Shown in pieces: positions 9,266-15,348 of a stretch of 53,059 bases of DNA (position 1 is the first letter of the stretch; every line of letters begins with the position of its first letter). The notes under the pieces were generated by a model that worked only from the letters and a program-made list of their open reading frames with translations, searched no databases and had not been told where the DNA came from. Source of the stretch: Planctomyces sp. SH-PL62. Lineage in GTDB: Bacteria; Planctomycetota; Planctomycetia; Planctomycetales; Planctomycetaceae. Location of the stretch: assembly GCA_945905295.1 (NCBI GenBank), contig CAMDPX010000017.1, positions 1 to 53,059 on the forward strand, written 5' to 3'. A program made the translations under genes and the position numbers.

Positions 9266-9560
9266 GAGAAATCTCCTTCGCCGGTTCGATCATGGCCACG
9301 TCCGAGATCGGTGACGGAGCCACGAACAAACTCACGATGCTGTAGATCCGCACGGCCAGCACCAACGCCGCTGCCGAACAAACCAAGTACGGAATCGCTC
9401 TCTGCCAAGCCGACTTGCGCAGCTCATTGGCTGGCTGCGACTTCATTGATGACTTCGACGCTTCGCGCACGGCGGACATGATTCGATCCGTCAGATCGGC
9501 TGGCGGTGATTCGCCACGCCGCGCGTCGAGCCAAGCTTGATATTGGTCGTCAGGATTCAT
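9258..9560 (-). CDS. Small single-span membrane protein between ECF sigma factor and lepB
   Basis: A 100-residue protein: charged cytoplasmic N-terminus (MNPDDQYQAWLDARRGE), one membrane segment around residues 53-80 and a short acidic outer tail. Its place directly after an ECF sigma gene and its topology suggest an anti-sigma factor, but no zinc-binding HxxxCxxC motif is present, so that is only a guess. The start has a GGAG site 7 bases upstream (TTGGAGCGAACATG). The stop overlaps the lepB start. Confidence 0.7.
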   Translation of the reverse strand: MNPDDQYQAWLDARRGESPPADLTDRIMSAVREASKSSMKSQPANELRKSAWQRAIPYLVCSAAALVLAVRIYSIVSLFVAPSPISDVAMIEPAKEISHE

Positions 9561-9587
9561 GTTCGCTCCAATGCCTCCAGGTCATCA

Positions 9588-9650
9588 GCCGGAACGCGCT
9601 AGCGTCCGGTTGATTCGTTCGCTGAGAACCGGACGCTAGCGCGTTCCGGC
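9588..9650. repeat. Palindromic element forming the 3' end of the sigma-factor gene
   Basis: GCCGGAACGCGCTAGCGTCC and GGACGCTAGCGCGTTCCGGC are exact inverted repeats of 22 bp in full, around a 19-base centre. The element supplies the last ~16 codons and the stop of the sigma factor gene (CDS ends at 9599). It is related to the elements at 7265 and 37076. Confidence 0.85.
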
Positions 9651-10225
9651 TCATTTGGTTTTCTTGGATCGAGGTCGCTCAGCAATTCGCGCAACCGTTG
9701 CTTGGCTCGGCTGACGCGAGACTTGATCGTCCCCAGTTCGACCTCTTCGATGATCGCGATCTCGGCATACGGCAACTCCTGAATCTCGGCCAGCACGAAC
9801 GCCGTGCGCTGTTCGAGCGGCAACAGGTCCAGCGCCGCATCCAGCCGAGCGTACGTCTCGTGGTTCAACACGACGTCCAAAGGCTGAGTCACCCGCGACT
9901 CCACATCGAAATCGGAAGCCGACGTCGTCGTGATCGACGATCGTTTCAGATGATTCAGACACCGGTTCCGAGCGATCGTCAGCAACCAGGTCGAGAACTG
10001 CGATCGCTCGGGATCGAACGAGTCCAACTTCCGAAACGCCGCGACAAACACCTCTTGGACGAGGTCTTCCGCATCCGACGCATGCCGCACCAAGTTTCGG
10101 ACAAACCCTAACACTCGCCGCTGATGCCGCTCGACCAACTCCCGAAACGCCTCCACGTCCCCGGCCCCAGCCCCAGCCCCAGCCCCAGCCAAAACCCGCT
10201 CAATCAATGTCCGATCCCCGTCCAT
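9599..10225 (-). CDS. ECF-type RNA polymerase sigma factor
   Basis: A 208-residue sigma-70 family regulator of the extracytoplasmic-function class. Region 2 (~25-95) shows DAEDLVQEVFVAAFRKL and the FSTWLLTIARN motif; region 4 (~125-185) shows LPLEQRTAFVLAEIQELPYAEIA and the helix-turn-helix EEVELGTIKSRVSRAKQRLRELL. Residues 14-22 are a GAGAGAGAG run made by a 6-base tandem repeat (CCCCAG), a likely slippage site. The last ~16 residues come from a palindromic element, so the ancestral stop was probably earlier. It heads the group sigma - small membrane protein - lepB. Its target promoters are not evident. Confidence 0.93.
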   Translation of the reverse strand: MDGDRTLIERVLAGAGAGAGAGDVEAFRELVERHQRRVLGFVRNLVRHASDAEDLVQEVFVAAFRKLDSFDPERSQFSTWLLTIARNRCLNHLKRSSITTTSASDFDVESRVTQPLDVVLNHETYARLDAALDLLPLEQRTAFVLAEIQELPYAEIAIIEEVELGTIKSRVSRAKQRLRELLSDLDPRKPNEPERASVRFSANESTGR

Positions 10226-10337
10226 CCGATCTCGCCAACAAGAGTTCTTCGGCCGACGGGAAGTTATACAACCGAGACGTCAGAAGGTTCCCAAGAATTT
10301 CGCAAAGCAATCAGGCCCATCCACGTTCTCAGGGACA

Positions 10338-10856
10338 TCAACTGAAATCGGCACGACGCGAGACGCCTCGTTCGATGCAACCGAGCACGGCCCACCAATC
10401 GCGATCCTGCAACGCCTTTTGCGGCAGCCACAAGTTGGGCAACGCTTGGCTTCTGAGAATTCCGTCGTCATCGGGTTCGACGAGCCGATAGTTCGCTCCC
10501 TCCAAGCGATACCACAGCAACGTGACCGGTTCGTCGTTGATCGCCACGAAGTATTCGTGAACGCCGGATTTGCAGAACCGATCACGGCGACGCAGAAAGT
10601 CCTCATCGTCTGGCGAGTCAAACACGTCGAGCACGAAATTCGGCGGTCCCTGAAAGACTTCGTCGCGCACTTCGCACTGTTTCTTCCGGCCATAGTTGAC
10701 CATCGCCACCAGTCCGGGAACCTCCCATTCCTCGGCGGACAATTGGACTTTCGCCATCACGCACACATACCACCCCGGCGAGAACAGCCGATACCGGTTG
10801 ATGCACAACGCCAAGTCCGTCAGCAACGCCGATTGATGCACGCCAAGTTCAGCCAT
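10338..10856 (-). CDS. Uma2-family (DUF820) restriction-endonuclease-like protein
   Basis: A 172-residue protein whose second half follows the Uma2 pattern: GPPNFVLDVFDSPDDEDFLRRRDRF, GVHEYFVAINDEPVTLLWYRLEGANYRLV, LRSQALPNLWLP. The family has a PD-(D/E)XK fold and is abundant in planctomycetes and cyanobacteria; its biological role is not established. The usual Glu-Val is Asp-Val here, so activity is uncertain. It lies 18 bases downstream of the HEPN gene on the same strand. Its first 92 codons are duplicated at 12481-12757. Confidence 0.8.
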   Translation of the reverse strand: MAELGVHQSALLTDLALCINRYRLFSPGWYVCVMAKVQLSAEEWEVPGLVAMVNYGRKKQCEVRDEVFQGPPNFVLDVFDSPDDEDFLRRRDRFCKSGVHEYFVAINDEPVTLLWYRLEGANYRLVEPDDDGILRSQALPNLWLPQKALQDRDWWAVLGCIERGVSRRADFS

Positions 10857-10874
10857 GTTGTCGCTCCAAGAGAT

Positions 10875-11324
10875 TCAGCGTTTCGACCTGACGCGCCAGG
10901 TGACGGACTTGAGGACGTCTCGCTCGTATTGCCTTATCGCTTCTGTAATCGTGGTGCGATTCGGTTCGGCGAAGCCTTGCTGCAAGGCCCTGATATTTTC
11001 GTGAGCGGTGTGGACATCCTGAATCGCTCGGCGGTGTGAGAACGGCGTCTTCAAGCCGTAGTCGGCTTCGTTTCGGCTGCGGCGAAGGTCGATCAACGTC
11101 GTACCGGCGGCTCCGATTTCGGGATGACCACATTGGCACAGTCGATGAGTCAGGTAAGCGTGTGCTCGATCGCCGCGTTCCACTTCAAAGCCCAAGTCTT
11201 CCAGCAGAAGTCGAGCTACATGAAACGCCGCGTAATACGCGCGGCTGACGGCGGATCGCCAATGAGCTTCCGTCGGGCCTTGAACCCACTCGTCAGCAAG
11301 CGTGAGAAACGTCTGCGGGTCCAT
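10875..11324 (-). CDS. HEPN-domain protein
   Basis: A 149-residue helical protein with the HEPN pattern: WRSAVSRAYYAAFHVARLLL early, then LRRSRNEADYGL carrying the conserved R-N-x-A-D-Y core, then a long helical tail (RAIQDVHTAHENIRALQQGF). HEPN proteins are often RNases in toxin-antitoxin or anti-phage units, or helper domains beside minimal nucleotidyltransferases. No nucleotidyltransferase (GSxxxG) is adjacent; the gene upstream is an unknown 106-residue protein ending 3 bases before this ATG. A role as toxin of that pair is inference. Confidence 0.82.
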   Translation of the reverse strand: MDPQTFLTLADEWVQGPTEAHWRSAVSRAYYAAFHVARLLLEDLGFEVERGDRAHAYLTHRLCQCGHPEIGAAGTTLIDLRRSRNEADYGLKTPFSHRRAIQDVHTAHENIRALQQGFAEPNRTTITEAIRQYERDVLKSVTWRVRSKR

Positions 11325-11327
11325 GCG

Positions 11328-11648
11328 TCAGTCCACCCAGCAGAGTTCCAATCCCAACAACGCTCGGCCGGGACCGGGGCAGATTTCCTGCAACTCCGAA
11401 GCCCACTGCCAATGCAAATCCGAGCCAAGTCGCGGCTCGATGTCCAAGCCACGCACCTTGAAGAAGATCGCCTGCTGATCCGGCTGCTCGTCATCCGACA
11501 CGAGTTCGACATCGACCGCTTGAGCCATCGGAAACAGCCGCTCGGTCAAGTCGCCAACCAACGACAAAACTTCTTCAAGCCCATGACGCTGCGCAAATTC
11601 TGCGACCGGCGGACAAAACGATTGGCTGGTTGAAATGGCGGTTGTCAT
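11328..11648 (-). CDS. Small acidic protein upstream of the HEPN gene
   Basis: A 106-residue protein of unknown family. It contains a predicted alpha/beta region (VAEFAQRHGLEEVLSLVGDLTERLF) followed by VELVSDDEQPDQQAIFFKVRGLDI and a W-rich C-terminus. ATG 11648 is chosen because GAGG lies 6 bases upstream; a GTG at 11663 is the alternative. It is the first gene of a three-gene minus-strand group with the HEPN and Uma2-like genes. Tight spacing to HEPN suggests a partner or antitoxin, which the sequence alone cannot show. Confidence 0.7.
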   Translation of the reverse strand: MTTAISTSQSFCPPVAEFAQRHGLEEVLSLVGDLTERLFPMAQAVDVELVSDDEQPDQQAIFFKVRGLDIEPRLGSDLHWQWASELQEICPGPGRALLGLELCWVD

Positions 11649-11862
11649 CAGACACCTCGTCACATGATCGTTGAATCGGCTCGTGCCTTATCTTGTGCTG
11701 CACACACTATTCGTCGGCCAGCCCCAGCATCAAGCTCACATCGAAAGACCTTTCAAACGCCGTTCAGGATGAATGAGCTTGGCAATGTTTGTTGTTGGGA
11801 ATAATCTGCCCCGCGTCATCGCTGATTCATGGTCCCCTGCTTCATCGCTTGGAAACGAAACA

Positions 11863-12165
11863 ATGTCTGTTCAATCCGCACCAATCGCTGACGTCAAAGA
11901 TCGCGCGTCCGAGCTTCGTGCTTTTTATGATTTCGTTGGCGAAAAGCTCCGTCTGAGCGAATCGCGGCTGACGCCTGAGTCTGTTTTCGACGAATGGCAA
12001 TCGCTGCATTCCGAGCACGACCAGGATGAGTTCATCGACGATCAAGACGACTACGAGGCGATCAAAGAATCGCTGGACGCCATGCACGCCGGGGAGCCCG
12101 CCAAATCCGTGGAAGAATTTGAACGTGACTTCCGCGAACGTCATGGGCTGCCGCCACGATCATGA
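11863..12165 (+). CDS. Putative antitoxin of a RelE/ParE-type pair
   Basis: A 100-residue acidic protein (many Asp/Glu; DQDEFIDDQDDYEAIKESLD) with a C-terminal segment SVEEFERDFRERHGLP typical of antitoxin tails that wrap the toxin. The stop codon overlaps the start of the toxin gene by 4 bases (ATGA), so translation is probably coupled. The longer open frame upstream lacks a ribosome binding site; ATG 11863 gives the compact product. DNA-binding architecture is not clearly recognisable. Confidence 0.75.
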   Translation: MSVQSAPIADVKDRASELRAFYDFVGEKLRLSESRLTPESVFDEWQSLHSEHDQDEFIDDQDDYEAIKESLDAMHAGEPAKSVEEFERDFRERHGLPPRS

Positions 12166-12482
12166 AGTATCAAGTCGGCCTTCAAGATCGAGCGGAATCG
12201 GATTCGAACCGCATTTATTTGTGGTTACGTTCGCGATCGGAAACCGGCGCGGGAAGTTGGTTTGCCGCGCTGCTGAGACGGCTCAAGAAATTGGAGTCGG
12301 ACGCCCCGAATTGTCCCCGCGCGAAAGAGGCCGACCGTTTTGCCGATGACCTCCGGGAAACCTATTTCAAAACTCGCCACGGGCGACGTTATCGCCTCGT
12401 CTTCACGATCATGGGAACCGAGGTCCGCGTGTTGAGAATTCGTGCCCCTGGGCAAAGGCTGTTGAGAGACGGCGGCCTGTGA
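12162..12482 (+). CDS. RelE/ParE-superfamily toxin
   Basis: A 106-residue basic protein with the family outline: helix pair (YLWLRSRSETGAGSWFAALLRRLKKLE), then R-x-x-Y-F-x-T-R-H-G-R-R-Y-R-L-V-F and VRVLRIRAPGQ strands. Such toxins either cleave mRNA at the ribosome or poison gyrase; which one is not decidable here. It overlaps its antitoxin gene. The stop codon sits exactly at the edge of the truncated Uma2 duplication (12481), suggesting the duplicated block joined at this gene's end. Confidence 0.82.
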   Translation: MKYQVGLQDRAESDSNRIYLWLRSRSETGAGSWFAALLRRLKKLESDAPNCPRAKEADRFADDLRETYFKTRHGRRYRLVFTIMGTEVRVLRIRAPGQRLLRDGGL

Positions 12483-12757
12483 TCACAGCAACGCAGAAAG
12501 TCCTCATCGTCTGGGGAGTCAAACACGTCGAGCACGAAATTCGGCGGTCCCTGAAAGACTTCGTCTCGCACTTCGCACTGTTTCTTCCGGCCATAATTGA
12601 CCATCGCCACCAAGCCGGGAACCTCCCATTCCTCGGCGGACAATTGGACTTTCGCCAGCACGCACACATACCACCCCGGCGAGAACAGCCGATACCGGTT
12701 GATGCACAACGCCAAGTCCGTCAGCAACGCCGATTGATGCACGCCAAGTTCAGCCAT
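12481..12757 (-). pseudogene. Truncated second copy of the Uma2-like gene
   Basis: Bases 12481-12769 are a near-identical copy of 10580-10868, offset 1901. The copy encodes the first 92 residues (MAELGVHQ...DDEDFLR) and then runs into unrelated sequence antisense to the toxin gene, losing the catalytic half. Substitutions are few, for example M35L in the protein, so the duplication is recent. Not expected to be functional. Confidence 0.88.
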
Positions 12758-12839
12758 GTCATCGCTCCAACGGTGGCTCAATTTCGCAGCGTGTGCTCAG
12801 CCAAGCCATTCCTGATGGTCAGAGCGCGGCATGGATAGC

Positions 12840-13901
12840 TCAAGAGAAGAATTCGTCATGCTTGTCGTGACGACACATAAATGAGTAAGCGGCGGGCGTT
12901 TCGCTCCCGGCCTTTCGGAATTCGTCCCATGTGGCGCATTTATCGAGATAGTCCGTGATGTCTCCCGACTTGAAACGCCATTTGGGGAACGTAACGAATC
13001 GCTCATACCGTGTTTGAACTGAACCGTCCCGATCCAAACAAACGACATCAAATGACTTCAAATGCTTGTTGTCAGCAACTGCTGATCGGAGCAGGTACTT
13101 GATGTAGTTGTCCCCTTCCGGAAGGGAGTATCCCAACACACGAATGTGGTTGGCATCGGTCAACAATCCATGTGCCTTTGCCCAAACATTTCGAATTCCA
13201 GGATTCGATAAGTGCTTGTTCCAAGTCGGCGGGACAATGTCTCCCTTTTTGAGGCATCCGTGGAGTTTCACCAACGAGCGACCAAAGCTTGAATCAAGCG
13301 ATTGATTACCGTTCGCGACAACAAGGTTCGGCAATGGTTGATTCGGTGATCGTTGATTTCGCGAGCACAGAGCGTCTGATGTAAACTCTAAAACTAGGTC
13401 GTAGTTCAACGAGATAACCGCGACTTCGTCATTAAATGGTCGGACATCGCCAAAGTGCCATTGCGAACTCGATGAGTTTTGACGATTCAGATGCCAAACG
13501 TGTCCCAAGGCCATTGCTGAAAAACGCGAGTAACGTCGCCATTTATCGGCCAACAAGGCACCTGGCGAATTATCGTCTTCACGAAATGCTGTGATCTCTG
13601 GGGTGTAACCGCGAATGACACTCGCAATGAAACTTTTGAACTGTTCGTTGTCACTGCTTTCGCCACGCAAGCTGACTCGCATTTCTAAAAGCGACAGGAT
13701 TTCCTCAATGTTAAAAAGGTCGGTCGCGAAATAATTCTTCGCAACGGCTAGTTCGTCGAGTCGCTGAAACACAGCAGCAAACTCGGCGTATTTTTCTTGA
13801 TCTTGGAAATAGAGGTCTTTGGCCTTCTCCAGAAAATTGGAGACAACTGGGATGCCAAGCGGAGCCGAGAAACCGGCACCGAGGATATAGACAGTTTTCA
13901 T
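12840..13901 (-). CDS. SIR2-like domain protein (putative NADase, anti-phage type)
   Basis: A 353-residue protein with the SIR2/Rossmann signature at the N-terminus (YILGAGFSAPLGIP, Gly8-x-Gly10), a long helical insert, then SLNYD, SFGRSLVKLHGCLKKGD and HIRVLGYSLPEGDNYIKYLL, the pattern of SIR2-like proteins found in bacterial defence systems, where the domain depletes NAD+. Its ATG overlaps the stop of the preceding gene (ATGA), so both are translated as one unit. The base composition is lower in GC than the flanking genes, consistent with acquisition by transfer. The defence role is inferred from family and context. Confidence 0.82.
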   Translation of the reverse strand: MKTVYILGAGFSAPLGIPVVSNFLEKAKDLYFQDQEKYAEFAAVFQRLDELAVAKNYFATDLFNIEEILSLLEMRVSLRGESSDNEQFKSFIASVIRGYTPEITAFREDDNSPGALLADKWRRYSRFSAMALGHVWHLNRQNSSSSQWHFGDVRPFNDEVAVISLNYDLVLEFTSDALCSRNQRSPNQPLPNLVVANGNQSLDSSFGRSLVKLHGCLKKGDIVPPTWNKHLSNPGIRNVWAKAHGLLTDANHIRVLGYSLPEGDNYIKYLLRSAVADNKHLKSFDVVCLDRDGSVQTRYERFVTFPKWRFKSGDITDYLDKCATWDEFRKAGSETPAAYSFMCRHDKHDEFFS

Positions 13902-14583
13902 TGCTTCGACTCCGTCATTCTCGAATTGTCGTTTGCGCTGTCCGAATCGTCGGCAATCTCGTCTTCCAGCATTGATTCCGCAATTGGTTCGACTTCGATC
14001 GATTCAAGACAGTCGTTGTAGGTCGGGAGGACAGCGTGGATTTGTTTTCGAATTCGCCTGAGGATGGCTCGATGTTGGCGCTCATCATGCGCCTCAACGA
14101 AAGTGTCCGTCACTACAGCCCGGAGGGTTGTCAGCAACGGTGTGGCATCCTCATTTTCGAAGCAGTCGAGTAATCGTCGTCGTTTCCCTCAACCTTCACT
14201 GTGATGTCGATTTTGTCTGTGCGTGCGAGCACGAACAGGAAAAGTTGCGACCGGTCCAGAATTGGATCATTTATTACGGGCGGTATGGGTGGCAGGTCCA
14301 AGTCGGCGAGAACCTCCGGCATTCGCTTGAGTGCCTCCACTCCGAGGCGACGGATTTCAGTCACGGCTGTTTGAACACCGTCAATGAAAGGGTTACGGGG
14401 ATACGTCAATGAGAACGCCTTCCGAAGTGCAATTAGCACCTCATCGGCAGAGGGACAGTTGAGTTGTTCCATCAAGGTTTTTTGGGGCGCGGAGTCGGGG
14501 ACGTAGACGCGATCTTCTCCAATGTGCGCGACAGTGTTGGCAAACATTATTGAGAATCGCTTGGTCTTCTGTTTTCGTCCCAT
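13898..14583 (-). pseudogene. Frameshifted gene coupled to the SIR2-like gene
   Basis: Two overlapping open frames read as one broken gene. The first (14583 to about 14131) ends ...ITVKVEGNDDDYSTASK and stops early. In the frame that leads into the second (to 13898), the same bases read LLDCFENEDATPLLTTLRAVV, a sensible continuation. Adding one base near 14168 (GACGACGA|TTACTC) would restore a ~230-residue protein: a basic N-terminus (GRKQKTKRFS), a central PxPP segment and an acidic tail. It has no family I recognise. The last codons overlap the SIR2 ATG. It may be a real frameshift, a sequencing error, or programmed. Confidence 0.7.
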
Positions 14584-14648
14584 CGCCACATTCCAGTCCG
14601 GTCACGTCGACTGCCCGGAAACAACATCATTTGAGCCGTTACAGCTAC

Positions 14649-14736
14649 TCGCCCGCTTTGCGGCCAGAAGGAGGCCATTGGGTTCTCGGTTCGAGAAGGA
14701 TTCAACGTGAATCGTGGCGGGATCGTGGCAGCCGCA
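14649..14736 (-). pseudogene. Degraded copy of the 3' end of the LarA-like gene
   Basis: Read on the minus strand this stretch gives CHDPATIHVESFSNREPNG then LLLAAK, matching the tail of the LarA-like protein (YRDPSTIDVESFANREAEG, LLVRK) encoded at about 15369-15457. Nucleotide identity is roughly three quarters with one small gap. Together the two copies flank the toxin-antitoxin pair 14747-15327 as direct repeats. Confidence 0.75.
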
Positions 14737-14746
14737 AAGCATTCCT

Positions 14747-15055
14747 TCAGGCAGTCGCGGTCAACTTCACTCCCAGCACGTCTGCGAGTCGATCGGCTGT
14801 TTCGAGGTGAATATCTCGTTCGCCCGAAAGGAAACGCGAGACAACGATCGGAGAGACCTTGGCTTTTTGGGCGATCTCGTCCGCCGATTGCGAGCTTTGA
14901 CGGATCGCGTTGCGAAGCGCCTCGCTAAATGAGTTCGTCCCGCTTGCGGCGGGAGGGAACTCGGCTTTCACGGCGTGGCGGATGTGTTCGTCTTTGGCCA
15001 CTTCATCCAGGGTCAGCGGACGATCGCGGAACACTCGGTCGATTTTTCGGCTCAT
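14747..15055 (-). CDS. XRE-family helix-turn-helix antitoxin
   Basis: A 102-residue protein. The C-terminal half is an XRE/HTH_3 domain: ALRNAIRQSSQSADEIAQKAKVSPIVVSRFLSGERDIHLETADRLADVLGVKL. The N-terminal half (SRKIDRVFRDRPLTLDEVAKDEHIRHAV) probably binds the toxin. It follows the BrnT-like gene by 11 bases on the same strand, the toxin-first order seen in HigBA- and BrnTA-like modules. It would repress its own operon. Confidence 0.88.
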   Translation of the reverse strand: MSRKIDRVFRDRPLTLDEVAKDEHIRHAVKAEFPPAASGTNSFSEALRNAIRQSSQSADEIAQKAKVSPIVVSRFLSGERDIHLETADRLADVLGVKLTATA

Positions 15056-15066
15056 GGCAGTCTCGA

Positions 15067-15327
15067 TCAAAACGGTTCGGGAACCTCGTAAGCGGTGACG
15101 ACTCGGATCGTGTCTTCGTCGATGACTTCGCAAACTACGATGATGTATCGGCCATCCGGCGTGTAGCCCCAAAGGCAGGGAAGGCCACTGGAATTGCTGT
15201 GTCCTTCGCTGGTGGGATTCTCCAGCACTTCTTGGACGTCGTCGATGGTCAAGCCGTGCTCGGCAATGTGTTCGACGTTGCCATCCAAGTCGTCGGGATC
15301 GTCCCACAGGGCTCGAAAGAAGTCCAT
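15067..15327 (-). CDS. BrnT-like toxin (small RNase-fold protein)
   Basis: An 86-residue protein starting MDFFRALWDDPDDLDGNVEHIAEHGLTIDDVQEVLENP, the W-D-x-x-x...N-x-x-H-I-x-x-H-G-L outline shared by BrnT-type toxins, then GYTPDGRYIIVVCEVIDEDTIRVVTAYEV forming the beta-sheet. It begins 21 bases after the LarA-like stop codon and is followed by its probable XRE antitoxin. Function as ribonuclease toxin is by family analogy. Confidence 0.75.
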   Translation of the reverse strand: MDFFRALWDDPDDLDGNVEHIAEHGLTIDDVQEVLENPTSEGHSNSSGLPCLWGYTPDGRYIIVVCEVIDEDTIRVVTAYEVPEPF

Positions 15328-15348
15328 TGAATTATGTCCCCTGCAAGG

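Noticed and set aside
14747-15327. The BrnT-like/XRE pair read as a defence gene
   Set aside because: The architecture is an ordinary toxin-antitoxin module; only its flanking repeats are unusual.
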